From an uncultured Oscillibacter sp. (GTDB taxonomy: Bacteria > Bacillota > Clostridia > Oscillospirales > Oscillospiraceae), in NCBI GenBank assembly GCA_910584075.1, contig CAJTZI010000021.1:1-31283 (forward strand): a stretch of 31,283 bases of DNA, written 5' to 3'. Within the stretch, counting starts at the first letter, position 1; each line of letters starts with the position of its first letter. The translations under genes were made by a program, and so were the position numbers. The notes under the pieces were generated by a model that ran no database searches, was not told the origin of the DNA, and saw only the letters and a list, made by a program, of their open reading frames with translations. Of this stretch, positions 14,271 through 21,964 are shown in pieces.

Positions 14271-16031
14271 TTATTTCCGCTCCTTGGCGTCCACTTCCCT
14301 GCCCAGCAGCTCCAGGAACTGGTCCAGGGTCATGGCGCCCAGATCCTCGCCGCTGCGGTGACGGACGGAAACGGTCCCGTTCTCGACGTCCCGGTCGCCC
14401 ACCACCAGCATATAGGGGATCTTCTCCAGGGTGGCCTCCCGGATTTTCTTGCCGATCTTCTCGTTGCGCACGTCGGTTTCCGCCCGGAAGCCGGCCGCGT
14501 CCAGCCCCGCGGCAATTCCGGCGGCGTACTCGTCCGCCCGCTCGGTGACGGTAAGGACCTTCACCTGCACGGGGGCCAGCCAGGCGGGGAAGGCGCCAGC
14601 GAAGTGCTCGGTGATCACGCCGATAAACCGCTCGATGGACCCAAGCACCACCCGGTGAATCATGACAGGGCGGTGTTTCCCTCCGTCCTCGCCGGTGTAC
14701 TCCAGCTCGAACCGCTCGGGCAGCTGGCTGTCCAGCTGGATGGTGCCGCACTGCCAGGTCCGGCCCAGGGAATCGGCCAGGTGGAAATCCAGCTTGGGGC
14801 CGTAGAAGGCGCCGTCGCCCTCGTTGATGACGAAGTCCTTGCCCATGCCGGTGATGGCGGTTTTCAGGATGTCCTGGTTCCGCTCCCACTCCTCCACGGT
14901 GCCGATGTGGTCCTCGGGCATGGTGGAGAGCTCAATGGTGTAGCTCAGGCCGAAGGTGGAGTAGACCTCATCGAAGAGGCGCACCGTCTCCTGAATCACG
15001 TCCTGCATCTGGTCCCGGGTCATGAACACATGGGCGTCGTCCTGGCTGAAGCAGCGCACCCGGAACAGGCCGTGGAGGGCGCCGGACAGCTCGTGGCGGT
15101 GGACCAGGCCGATCTCCCCCACCCGCAGAGGCAGGTCCCGGTAGGAGTGGGGCTCGCTGGCGTAGACCAGCATGCCGCCGGGGCAGTTCATGGGCTTGAC
15201 AGCGAAGTCCACCTCGTCGATGACGGTGGTGTACATATTGTTCTTGTAGTGGTCCCAGTGACCGGAGCGCTCCCACAACTGGCGGTTGAGCATGATGGGG
15301 GTGGAGATCTCCACGTAGCCGTACTTCTTGTGGACCTGCCGCCAGTAGTCCAGAAGGGTGTTTTTCAGCACCATGCCCTTGGGCAGGAAGAATGGGAAGC
15401 CGGGGCCCTCGTCCCGGAGCATGAAGAGGCCCAGCTCCCTGCCCAGCTTCCGGTGGTCCCGCTTCTTGGCCTCCTCAATGCGGCGGAGGTACTCGTCCAG
15501 TTCGTCCTTTTTGGGGAAGGCGATCCCGTAGATCCGCTGAAGCGTCTGGCGGTTGGAGTCACCCCGCCAATAGGCGGCGTTGCAGGCGGTGAGTTTAATG
15601 GCGTTGCCCTTGATGCGGCCGGTGGAGTCCAGGTGGGGTCCGGCGCAGAGGTCGGTGAACTCCCCCTGCTTGTAGAAGCTGATGGCGGCTTCCTCGGGAA
15701 GATCGTTGATCAGCTCCACCTTGTAGAGCTCACCCTTTTCCTCCATGAACTTCACGGCCTCAGCCCGGGGCAGCTCAAAGCGCTCCAGCTTCAGCTTCTC
15801 CTTGCAGATCTTGCGCATCTCACCTTCGATCTGCTCCATGATCTCCGGGGTAAAGGGGAAAGGGGAGTCCATGTCGTAGTAAAAGCCCTCGTCGATGGAG
15901 GGTCCGATGGCCAGCTTCACCTCGGGGTACAGGCGCTTGACGGCCTGGGCCAGCACGTGGGAGCAGGTGTGCCAGTAGGTCTTGCGGTAGGTCTCGTTCT
16001 CAAAGGTATACAGATTGTTTTCCTCGCTCAT
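14271..16031 (-). CDS. thrS: Threonyl-tRNA synthetase without TGS domain
   Basis: A 586-residue class II synthetase that charges tRNA-Thr in the cytoplasm. The editing domain starts almost at the N-terminus, with HTCSHVLAQ (residues 21-29) and TDLCAGPHL. The catalytic core shows YVEISTPIMLN, FAVKPMNCPGGML (zinc-binding Cys), LVHRHELSGALHGLFRVR (motif 2) and HRVVLGSIERFIGVITEH (motif 3); an anticodon-binding domain follows (from about 480). The first 50-60 residues of longer ThrRS (the TGS domain) are absent, which is seen in other Firmicutes ThrRS and is not a truncation here, because the ATG at 16031 has AAGGAGG six bases upstream. Controlled by the T-box leader directly before it. Confidence 0.97.
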   Translation of the reverse strand: MSEENNLYTFENETYRKTYWHTCSHVLAQAVKRLYPEVKLAIGPSIDEGFYYDMDSPFPFTPEIMEQIEGEMRKICKEKLKLERFELPRAEAVKFMEEKGELYKVELINDLPEEAAISFYKQGEFTDLCAGPHLDSTGRIKGNAIKLTACNAAYWRGDSNRQTLQRIYGIAFPKKDELDEYLRRIEEAKKRDHRKLGRELGLFMLRDEGPGFPFFLPKGMVLKNTLLDYWRQVHKKYGYVEISTPIMLNRQLWERSGHWDHYKNNMYTTVIDEVDFAVKPMNCPGGMLVYASEPHSYRDLPLRVGEIGLVHRHELSGALHGLFRVRCFSQDDAHVFMTRDQMQDVIQETVRLFDEVYSTFGLSYTIELSTMPEDHIGTVEEWERNQDILKTAITGMGKDFVINEGDGAFYGPKLDFHLADSLGRTWQCGTIQLDSQLPERFELEYTGEDGGKHRPVMIHRVVLGSIERFIGVITEHFAGAFPAWLAPVQVKVLTVTERADEYAAGIAAGLDAAGFRAETDVRNEKIGKKIREATLEKIPYMLVVGDRDVENGTVSVRHRSGEDLGAMTLDQFLELLGREVDAKERK

Positions 16032-16063
16032 GATAGTCCTCCTTGTATTTCGGGGTTGAGATC

Positions 16064-16300
16064 AAAAAAATCCCGCCCCTGACGTTCTCAGGGGTGGGAT
16101 ACGAAGTCGTATTCCACGGTTCCACCCTGCTTGCGCCCCAAAGAAGCGCCGCTCGCGTCCGCTGTAACGGGCGGGCCCGTCCCGGTCGTCCCGGGCGGCT
16201 CTGGAGTGGTACAGCCGCCGCCTGCCGCAGGACCCTCGCACCAAGCGGGCCCCTCTCTGCGCGGCGCATCGCGGGTTCTTCTCCGTCAACGCTGATTTCA
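16064..16300 (-). promoter_or_regulatory. T-box riboswitch (tRNA-Thr) in the thrS leader
   Basis: The conserved T-box GGGTGGAACCGTGG lies at 16112-16126 (minus strand). It is followed by a terminator stem (16071-16099) and TTTTTTT (16064-16070). The upper leader has GC-rich stems typical of Stem I. ACC at 16208-16210 sits just 5' of CTCC, which can pair with GGAG near the leader start, so ACC (Thr) is the likely specifier. Uncharged tRNA-Thr would stabilise the antiterminator and switch thrS on. The motif is seen directly; the specifier is inferred from position. Confidence 0.9.
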
Positions 16301-16306
16301 GGAGGT

Positions 16307-16335
16307 ACTATACCATTGGACAGGGGAAATGTCAA
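16307..16335 (-). promoter_or_regulatory. Sigma-A promoter of the thrS T-box leader
   Basis: Minus strand TTGACA (16330-16335), 17 bases, TATAGT (16307-16312); the start of transcription is predicted near 16300. Confidence 0.8.
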
Positions 16336-16470
16336 GAGCGGCTCTGTGCTCCAAGTCTCACCCATAAAACGGTGCGAAGCGCAGATCAAAGTTTCGGGCC
16401 GCCCTTTGGGCGGCAAACAGCGTTTCCCGCCAGAAATCCGCTCCTCACGCGTTCGCCCTGCGCTTTACCC

Positions 16471-16499
16471 TTGCATTGCAGAACGCCTTGTGATATAAT
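16471..16499 (+). promoter_or_regulatory. Strong sigma-A promoter of the structured RNA
   Basis: TTGCAT (16471-16476), exactly 17 bases, then consensus TATAAT (16494-16499). It is divergent from the thrS promoter. Confidence 0.8.
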
Positions 16500-16505
16500 C
16501 CGACA

Positions 16506-16734
16506 CAGAAAACAAAAATGCGGCGGCTTACGGGTGCGCCAACACCCGCAAGCCTGCACAGGTGAAAACGCCACCTATACAACGGTACCAACCGCATCCG
16601 CAGGGAATATTATACGACATTTCACCCTCTTTTGTAAAGGGTGGTCTTGCCGCATTTGTCCGCGGGAGCATTTTTGTCGGGTGGAACACGGGATTCACAC
16701 TGTGCGGGCTTGCTCCGCACGGTGTTTTTGTTTT
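16506..16734 (+). ncRNA. Unassigned structured RNA or riboswitch candidate (about 230 nt)
   Basis: Between a strong promoter and an intrinsic terminator there is no credible gene but a nested set of helices. A 9-bp closing stem (16516-16524 with 16649-16657) encloses a two-part hairpin (16525-16529/16550-16554 and 16531-16536/16543-16548), a 5-bp hairpin (16560-16564/16572-16576), a 4-bp hairpin (16583-16586/16591-16594) and a 6-bp hairpin (16623-16628/16638-16643). Downstream, GCGGGAGCA (16661-16669) can pair with TGCTCCGC (16711-16718), which would break the terminator stem, an arrangement like a transcription switch. I do not recognise it as 6S, SRP, tmRNA, RNase P, a T-box or a common riboswitch. 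Helices were found by eye. Confidence 0.6.
16698..16734 (+). terminator. Intrinsic terminator of the structured RNA
   Basis: A 10-bp stem including one T-G pair (16698-16707 with 16715-16724, seven-base loop) is followed by TTTTTGTTTT. Confidence 0.88.
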
Positions 16735-16949
16735 CTCCCGGCTCCCCGGGGGCGCAGGCCTCCGGGGAAGCTGAGGGCTCCGCCGTCACCGTATTTCACG
16801 GCGCCCTGACCGAAAAGCGGCCGGAATGAAAATTATGTGCGGTCTTCAAGACGGATCGTGTAAGGAGGGATCACAAGTCAATATTTCTGTATAGAGAAAC
16901 TTCGGAAAACAATAATTATTGATGGGAGTGAACGCTAACGGGTGCATTT
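16735..16949 (+). other. Hairpin-rich leader-like stretch before the small membrane protein gene
   Basis: Two GC-rich hairpins are visible (about 16740-16772 and 16775-16807), then an AT-richer part with AAGGAGG at about 16862. That Shine-Dalgarno-like sequence is not followed by a usable start codon in the frame of the next gene. A 22-codon frame from 16826 is not convincing. Confidence 0.35.
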
Positions 16950-17414
16950 TTGATTTTTATCATCATCATTTTCGGTCTCGTAACGGCCGTCAGTCTTTTG
17001 AGCGCTAAGAAAGCGAGCCGAAGGGGCCGGACGGCCGGCGCGGAGGAACAGCGCCAGCGCCGCGGCGGACAGTTGGTTCTGGAATGGAACGGTCCAAAGG
17101 CGGAGGGTGCATCGGATCCGGAGTTCGGGGAGCTGCTGGTGGAAATCCCCAAGAAGTCCGGCGGCAGTGCCCGGTTTTATCTGCGCGGTGTGATCATAGA
17201 GAACAAGCGCCTGTCCTATGACAGCCTGCGGGATGTGACCTTTGCCGAACGGACACCGGGTGCCCTGCTCCAGACGCCAAAAACCGCAGCGGTGATGTGG
17301 CTGTTCCCTCTGAATGGGATGGGCAAGCCTGTCTCTTTGTTCAGCATGCACTACCAGTACGAGGATGCCACGATGCAGGCGATTCGGGCCGGACTGGGAT
17401 TCGGACAAAACTAA
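16950..17414 (+). CDS. Small N-terminally membrane-anchored protein of unknown function
   Basis: A 154-residue protein with one N-terminal membrane helix (IFIIIIFGLVTAVSLLSA, residues 2-19), a basic stretch with many Arg/Lys (about 20-38) and a soluble, probably cytoplasmic domain (by the positive-inside rule) containing LVLEWNGPKAEG, RFYLRGVIIENKRLSYDSLRDVTF and MWLFPLNGMGKPVSLFSMHY. I do not recognise the family. The frame is closed by a stop at 16929-16931, so the first usable start is a TTG at 16950 with only a poor GGGTG upstream; the start is uncertain. It lies about 215 bases after the structured RNA's terminator and is the only gene that RNA could control in cis. An intrinsic terminator follows. 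Confidence 0.7.
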   Translation: MIFIIIIFGLVTAVSLLSAKKASRRGRTAGAEEQRQRRGGQLVLEWNGPKAEGASDPEFGELLVEIPKKSGGSARFYLRGVIIENKRLSYDSLRDVTFAERTPGALLQTPKTAAVMWLFPLNGMGKPVSLFSMHYQYEDATMQAIRAGLGFGQN

Positions 17415-17417
17415 CAG

Positions 17418-17452
17418 AGCGGGGCCTCCCTCATTTGAAAGGCCCCGCTTTA
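17418..17452 (+). terminator. Intrinsic terminator after the small membrane protein gene
   Basis: A perfect 10-bp stem (17418-17427 with 17440-17449) overlaps the region just past the stop codon and is followed by a short T-run. Confidence 0.85.
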
Positions 17453-17636
17453 ATCTCCGGTATCGTATTCGGTCTCTCCTGTCAGCTTCTCACACCTGCC
17501 GCCCTCTTTCCGCTTGTCAGGCCCCATCCCTGCTGATATACTCAAAAAATTTGAAAGGCCACTGCGGCAAGCGGTCAGCTCAATGAACCAGAATCTAAAG
17601 CAGCTCTTTAGAAACCGTCATTTGCCTGACTGCCGG

Positions 17637-17988
17637 TCAGATTTCCGCCCGTGCTGCCCGGAGCGGCCGCAGGCGCTCTGCCCGGGTCAGCTGGCGGACC
17701 GGCTCTTCCCGCATCAAGTCATGGGTCTGGAACAGCCTGTGCCCCAGGTAGGCGCACAGGCTGTTCAGTGCCGAGCGGCGGCTGTTGACGCTTCGGGGGG
17801 AGACTCCGTCCAGCTCCATCCGCCCTCTTCACACCCTGCCTGTCTCCGCGGGCCCTTTCCCTCCGGGAGGAACTGCTTTGTCAGGTTCTGTGGTCGGCCT
17901 CCAGAGACGCAGGGGCGCTTCCCCGCTCTTCCTGACACGCCAGAAATGCCTCAATCACTTCCGGCGTCAGAATTTTCGCCGCGCTCAT
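17637..17988 (-). pseudogene. Decayed tyrosine integrase, N-terminal part only
   Basis: Three minus-strand frames in succession read like one integrase. Frame 1 starts at ATG 17988 (MSAAKILTPEVIEAFLACQE) and ends at TGA 17881-17883. Frame 2 (about 17880-17820) contains NLTKQFLPEGKG. Frame 3 (17819-17637) reads ELDGVSPRSVNSRRSALNSL then AYLGHRLFQ and LTRAERLRPLRAARA. This is the order of the core-binding domain of XerC/D-type integrases up to the start of the catalytic domain (LTRAE...LLRAARA), where a stop ends it. The Arg-His-Arg-Tyr catalytic part is missing. At least two frameshifts plus a 3' loss make it non-functional. Its start overlaps the end of the AP2 gene by 38 bases, so the two were once coupled. 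Confidence 0.65.
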
Positions 17989-18544
17989 CTCCGCTTTGTT
18001 CCTCCCCTCCGGCAAACTCCCGCAGGAATCTGTCGTGCAGTTCCTCCTCGGCCCGCTTCCGGGCTTTCACCGCGTCCTCAAACCGGGCATGGCTGCCCAG
18101 GTAGTGCCGCTTCCCCTTGAAGCAGATCATGGCCCGCCACCGCTGTTTGGAAGCCAGCCAATCCACGCCGGGCACGCCGCTGGTGTTGTTCTTTCGGACC
18201 GTCTTGGCCGCCAGCATCTCCACGCATGTGCCGTCCACATAGATCAGACCCGGCAGGCCCGCCTCCCTTCCGGCGGCAAGGCACCCGCAGCTGGCGGTGT
18301 GCCCGCTGCGCAGACGGTTGGTCCGCACCACCGTCTCCCGCCCGCAGTCGCACCGGCACAGCCACGCTGTCCGGCCGCCCACATTCTCCGCCGGCGCTGT
18401 GACCGTCAGATTCCCGTACCGCTGGCCGGTGAGATCGACCTTTTTTCGGCTGTGGCCCTTGACCGGCTCCTCCGTGGACGTTGTCGGGCCAGAGGCGGTC
18501 TGGGGATGAGCCGCGGTCCGGCTGTTCAGGTTGTTGCGCTCCAT
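17951..18544 (-). CDS. AP2-domain protein with zinc-ribbon-like segment (mobile-element type)
   Basis: A 197-residue protein in two parts. Residues about 38-90 contain LTGQRYGNLTV and WLCRCDCGRETVVRTNRLRSG followed by SCGCL, a four- or five-cysteine, probably zinc-binding unit. Residues about 119-175 (NNTSGVPGVDW, RWRAMICFKGKRHYLGS, FEDAVKARKRAEEELH) form an AP2 DNA-binding domain. This pairing is common on phages and integrative elements of Firmicutes and is thought to bind DNA. The ATG at 18544 has GGAGG upstream. A decayed integrase follows and overlaps it. It appears intact, although its element has lost the integrase. Confidence 0.82.
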   Translation of the reverse strand: MERNNLNSRTAAHPQTASGPTTSTEEPVKGHSRKKVDLTGQRYGNLTVTAPAENVGGRTAWLCRCDCGRETVVRTNRLRSGHTASCGCLAAGREAGLPGLIYVDGTCVEMLAAKTVRKNNTSGVPGVDWLASKQRWRAMICFKGKRHYLGSHARFEDAVKARKRAEEELHDRFLREFAGGEEQSGDERGENSDAGSD

Positions 18545-18587
18545 GGTTCTGGCACCTCCACGGTCTTTCCGGGAACAGGCGCTCGCA

Positions 18588-18719
18588 GAAATGTGTACAT
18601 TTTTGCAACCCAAAGCGGCTAAAAAAATTTTCCTCCGAAGTGTTGAAATCCAGGAACTCCTGTGCTATTCTTTTTACAAACTGATACAGGCGGACGGGTT
18701 GCGGAAATGTACACATTTT
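18588..18719. repeat. 24-bp inverted repeat pair upstream of the AP2 gene
   Basis: The sequence at 18588-18611 (containing ATGTGTACATTT and GCAACCC) recurs in inverted orientation at 18696-18719 with two mismatches, 84 bp between. Each copy holds the near-palindrome AAATGTGTACATTT. It could be a pair of operator sites for the AP2 protein or another regulator, or arms of a long hairpin. Confidence 0.6.
18643..18671 (+). promoter_or_regulatory. Possible plus-strand promoter inside the inverted repeat
   Basis: TTGAAA (18643-18648), 17 bases, TATTCT (18666-18671). The transcript would meet a terminator almost at once, so it is either not used or makes a very short RNA. Confidence 0.3.
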
Positions 18720-18748
18720 CACATCATGTCCGCCTGTATTTTTTCTTT
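18684..18748 (+). terminator. Hairpin with T-run
   Basis: A perfect 12-bp stem (18684-18695 with 18728-18739) with a 32-base loop holding one copy of the inverted repeat is followed by TTTTTTCTTT on the plus strand. Confidence 0.55.
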
Positions 18749-18944
18749 CAACTGCAGAATATTGGATGCTGAGAGACCGAAAGCTCCGTGGTTCATGAAC
18801 GGCTTGACTCTGCGGCAGCCCCAGGAACAGATCAATCAATTCACTTTATTTGTGTATGGATATATGTCCCCTGACACTGTGGAAGGCGGCAGAGAATGGG
18901 AGGGCTCCATTTGAACAGGGCGGCGCATATCCATCAGGGAGCTG

Positions 18945-19043
18945 TCATCTGCTTCTCAGCCCCTGTATTTCAAAAAAATACCTTGCGTGTTTCTGCGTTT
19001 CATTCATGGCATATTCAGCAAGCGTGGAAGGAGAGGTTTCCAT
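18945..19043 (-). CDS. Possible 32-residue peptide downstream of adenine deaminase
   Basis: A minus-strand frame ATG 19043 to TGA 18945 encodes a peptide starting METSPSTLAEYAMNETQKHA and ending IQGLRSR. It begins 48 bases after the adenine deaminase stop. An AAGGGA lies upstream at a long distance (12 bases). The composition looks protein-like, but I do not recognise it. The rest of 18750-19090 shows nothing else that I can support. Confidence 0.22.
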   Translation of the reverse strand: METSPSTLAEYAMNETQKHARYFFEIQGLRSR

Positions 19044-19090
19044 GATATCATAAAGTCCCTTTGAGTTACGTTCCTTTCAGGCAAAGCGGC

Positions 19091-20815
19091 TCACACATAG
19101 CTCTGGCTGTTCACATCGAATACCCCCCGGGTGGTGATCCGCAGGGAGGGGATCACCGGCAGAGCCATGAAGCTCAATGTCATGAAGGGGTCGATGCCCT
19201 GCCCCACGCCCAGGCCATGAGCTTTTTCTTTGGCGGCTTCCAGCTTTTCATTCACCGTCTCCAGCGGCTCGTCGCTCATGATGCCGGCGATGGCCAGAGG
19301 GACCTCGGCGATGGGCGCGCCGCCGTTCCACACCGCGATGCCGCCGTTCAGCTCCGCCACCCGGTTCACTGCGGCGGCCATATCCGCCTCATTGGTGCCC
19401 ACCACGATGATATTGTGGGAGTCGTGGGAGATGGAGGTGGCCACGGCGCCGGACTTGAGGCCGTAGCCCTGGATGAAGCCGATGCCGATGTGATGGGTGT
19501 TCCTGTGACGCTCCACCACGGCAATCTTCAGCACGTCGTACTCCACGTCGATGCGGTCGGAGTAGCCGGCGTCCCGGGTAGTGATTTCCCCATCCACCAT
19601 GCCGATGATGCCCCGGGGCCGGTGGTCCATGAAATCCTGCGCCGTGAGGCTTCCCAGGTGGAAGGTACTGTGGGCCCGCCGGGTGAGGCAGGGGTCGATC
19701 TCCGGGGCGGGGAAGTCCCGCACCGCGCCGTCCTCCACCATCAAAACGCCCTTCTTGAAGACCTTTTCAATATGGAAATCCCGGAAATTGTCAATGACTA
19801 CGAAGTCCGCCAGATATCCCGGGGCGATAGCCCCCCGGTTGTTCAAAAGAAAGTACCGGGCGGCGTTGTGGCAGGCCACCTTGACAGCGGTGACGGGATC
19901 CGCCCCCAGGGCGATGGCTCTTTTCACGATATAGTCGATGTGGCCCTTTTCCAGCAGGTCGCTGGGGTGCTTGTCGTCCGTGCAGAACATGCACCGCTCG
20001 GCGTACTGATCGCACAGCAGGGGGGCCAGCGCCTCCAGGTTTCGGGCGGCGGTGCCCTCCCGGATCATGATGAACTGGCCCCGCTCCAGCTTGGCGATGG
20101 CGTCCTGAAGGTCGTGGCACTCGTGGTCGGAGTACACCCCGGCGGCGATGTATGCGTTGAGGTCGCTGCCCCGGAGGTCCGGGGCGTGGCCGTCGATCTT
20201 TTTGTGGTGGGCCTGAGCCGCCACAATCTTTTCCACCGGCTGGCTGTCTCCGGAGATGATGCCCACAAAGTTCATCATCTCCGCCAGACCCTGGACCCGG
20301 GGGTGGTCGTAGAAGGAGTCGATGGCGCGGTAGTCCAGCACTGCGCCGGACTCGTCCAGGGGCGTGGCCGGGACGCAGGAGGGCAGCATGAAGCGCACGT
20401 CCACCGGCAGGTTCTCCGTGGCCTGGAGCATATATTCGATGCCGTCGGTGCCCATGACGTTGGCGATCTCGTGGGGGTCGGCCACCACGGTGGTGGTGCC
20501 GTGGGGCAGCACCGCCTTGACAAACTCCCGGGGGGAGACCAGGGAGCTCTCCAGGTGGATGTGGGCGTCCAGGAAGCCGGGAAGCACGATCTTCCCGGTC
20601 ATGTCATACTCCGCCGCGCCGGAGTATTCCCCCATGCCCACGATCAGGCCCTCCGCCACGGCGATGTCGGCGGTGCAGAGCCGGTTGGCGAATACGTTGA
20701 CATAGACGGCGTTTTTCAGCACCAGATCTGCCGGCTCCCGTCCGGCGGCGGCCTCGATGATGCGGCGCTTTTTTACGAGTTTCCGATTGATCTTGCCCGC
20801 GTAGCTCTCAGACAT
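19091..20815 (-). CDS. ade: Adenine deaminase
   Basis: A 574-residue amidohydrolase-superfamily enzyme that deaminates adenine to hypoxanthine in purine salvage. Residues about 30-75 form the N-terminal composite domain (LVLKNAVYVNVF). The metal-binding motif GFLDAHIHLESS follows, then HGTTTVVADPHEIANV, FMLPSCVPATP and FCTDDKHP. The C-terminal Ade-type domain carries SHDSHNIIVVGTNEADM and LPVIPSLRITTRGV. Length is that of the family. The ATG at 20815 has AAGGAG seven bases upstream; the frame is open six more codons without a site. It is monocistronic behind a promoter region that contains a dyad. Confidence 0.96.
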   Translation of the reverse strand: MSESYAGKINRKLVKKRRIIEAAAGREPADLVLKNAVYVNVFANRLCTADIAVAEGLIVGMGEYSGAAEYDMTGKIVLPGFLDAHIHLESSLVSPREFVKAVLPHGTTTVVADPHEIANVMGTDGIEYMLQATENLPVDVRFMLPSCVPATPLDESGAVLDYRAIDSFYDHPRVQGLAEMMNFVGIISGDSQPVEKIVAAQAHHKKIDGHAPDLRGSDLNAYIAAGVYSDHECHDLQDAIAKLERGQFIMIREGTAARNLEALAPLLCDQYAERCMFCTDDKHPSDLLEKGHIDYIVKRAIALGADPVTAVKVACHNAARYFLLNNRGAIAPGYLADFVVIDNFRDFHIEKVFKKGVLMVEDGAVRDFPAPEIDPCLTRRAHSTFHLGSLTAQDFMDHRPRGIIGMVDGEITTRDAGYSDRIDVEYDVLKIAVVERHRNTHHIGIGFIQGYGLKSGAVATSISHDSHNIIVVGTNEADMAAAVNRVAELNGGIAVWNGGAPIAEVPLAIAGIMSDEPLETVNEKLEAAKEKAHGLGVGQGIDPFMTLSFMALPVIPSLRITTRGVFDVNSQSYV

Positions 20816-20843
20816 GGGATCACTCCTTCTCAAAATAAGCTTT

Positions 20844-20864
20844 GATATTATTTTAGCTAATATC
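20844..20864 (-). promoter_or_regulatory. Dyad GATATTA-N7-TAATATC at the ade promoter
   Basis: Perfect 7-bp arms (20844-20850, 20858-20864), 29 bases upstream of the start codon and overlapping the most likely -10 (TAAAAT on the minus strand). Likely a repressor operator; the regulator is unknown. Confidence 0.45.
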
Positions 20865-20933
20865 TTGCATAAACCAAAATAATATCCTGGCAGTAGTATA
20901 CGCCAAATTGAGGCGGCTGTCTACCATATTTTG

Positions 20934-20969
20934 AAAAAAACCGGGTCCCGTCTCATGGACGGAACCCGG
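20934..20969 (-). terminator. Intrinsic terminator overlapping the histidine kinase stop codon
   Basis: A 12-bp stem with one mismatch (20941-20952 with 20958-20969) has the stop codon of the kinase (20953-20955) in its loop and is followed by TTTTTTT (20934-20940) on the minus strand. Confidence 0.92.
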
Positions 20970-21891
20970 CAGTGTGCGTCTGGATCCTTGGCAGGAACAG
21001 GGAGAACCTGGTTCCCTTTCCCGGCTTGGAGAATACCCGGATATAGCCGCCCTGGCCCTCGGCGATCTGCCGGGCCAGATACAGCCCGATGCCCACGCCC
21101 TCGGCGTCCGAGGCGGCGCGGTAGAACCGCTGAAAGATCTTCGGCTGCTCCTCCTCGGAGATGCCGGGGCCGGTGTCGGTGACGTTGATCCGGCAGAACA
21201 GCTCGTAGGAGATGGCCTGGAGGGTGACGGCGCCGCCGGAGGGGGTGTATTTCACTGCGTTGTCCAGCAGGCAGCACACAGCCTCCGCCGTCCACTTGGG
21301 GTCGAATACCGCGGTGTCGTTCTCCGCCGGCGCCAGGGACAGAGCCACGCCCTTCTCCGCCGCCCTGGGGGCGAACTGGGCCGCGCAGTCCTCCAGCACC
21401 GGGGAGAGGGACGCCGGACGGGGGTGCAGGACCAGCACGCCGGTCTCCAGGCGGGAGATCTTTACCAGGGCCTCAATGAGGGAGCGGAGCTTCTCCGTCT
21501 GCCCCTCCAGGGCGGTGAGGCAGTCCCGGCCCTCCTGGGAGAGGGGCTGCTCCCCCAGGAGCTGAGCGTACAGCAGAACATTGGCGATGGGGGTCTTGGT
21601 CTGGTGGGAGATGTCGGCGATCAGGGACTTGATCGTCTCCTTTTCTTCCTCCAGGCTGCGGGACCCGGCGGCGGAGGCGGCCAGATACTGAGCCAGCCGC
21701 GCCTCCACGGCGGAGAGGTGGCTCTCGTCAAAGACCTCCTCCCGGAACCTGCCCTGGAGCGCCTGGTCCAGCATATCGTCCAGCCGGTTGAAAACCCGGC
21801 GGAGGCGAAGCCGCTCCCACACCACCAGAGCCGCCGCCAAAGCCGGCGCCAGAAGGAGCAGATTCTCCAATAGATCATTCAGGCTGACCAC
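20953..21891 (-). CDS. Sensor histidine kinase (short, single membrane helix)
   Basis: A 312-residue kinase: one N-terminal membrane helix (about 8-25), no sizeable extracellular domain, a charged linker (26-85), then the H-box ISHQTKTPIAN (His96), N-box LLDNAVKYT, G1 box DTGPGIS, F-box IFQRFYR and G2 box GVGIGLYLA. It resembles intramembrane-sensing kinases that work with BceR/VanR-like regulators, though no ABC transporter gene is adjacent. The start is GTG at 21891 behind AAGGGGGTG. Its partner is surely the response regulator upstream, but a MITE and 178 further bases separate them, so kinase expression may be lower or independent. Confidence 0.93.
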   Translation of the reverse strand: MVSLNDLLENLLLLAPALAAALVVWERLRLRRVFNRLDDMLDQALQGRFREEVFDESHLSAVEARLAQYLAASAAGSRSLEEEKETIKSLIADISHQTKTPIANVLLYAQLLGEQPLSQEGRDCLTALEGQTEKLRSLIEALVKISRLETGVLVLHPRPASLSPVLEDCAAQFAPRAAEKGVALSLAPAENDTAVFDPKWTAEAVCCLLDNAVKYTPSGGAVTLQAISYELFCRINVTDTGPGISEEEQPKIFQRFYRAASDAEGVGIGLYLARQIAEGQGGYIRVFSKPGKGTRFSLFLPRIQTHTAGFRP

Positions 21892-21940
21892 AGCTGCGCA
21901 CCCCCTTCACTGGGAACAATGATGGTTCTAAATTGCTGAG

Positions 21941-21964
21941 AGGGCCGCCGGGGGCGGCGGCCCT
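21941..21964 (-). other. Stable hairpin between response regulator and kinase genes
   Basis: A perfect 10-bp GC-rich stem (21941-21950 with 21955-21964) with a four-base loop and no U-run, 50 bases before the kinase start. It may reduce read-through or shield the mRNA. Confidence 0.5.

Noticed and set aside
16677..16698. GGGTGGAACACGGG as a second T-box
   Set aside because: The core lacks TGG-N-ACC, no Stem I or specifier pattern is present, and no synthetase gene follows on that strand.
16506..16734. 6S, SRP or tmRNA identity for the structured RNA
   Set aside because: It is multi-branched rather than one long bubble-containing hairpin, lacks the SRP tetraloop region and lacks tRNA-like ends.
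16826..16894. A 22-codon leader peptide upstream of the small membrane protein gene
   Set aside because: Weak ribosome binding site and no codon run suggesting attenuation.
18531..18914. A 127-codon plus-strand frame across the inverted repeat region
   Set aside because: No ribosome binding site, crosses the terminator hairpin, and the protein shows no recognisable feature.
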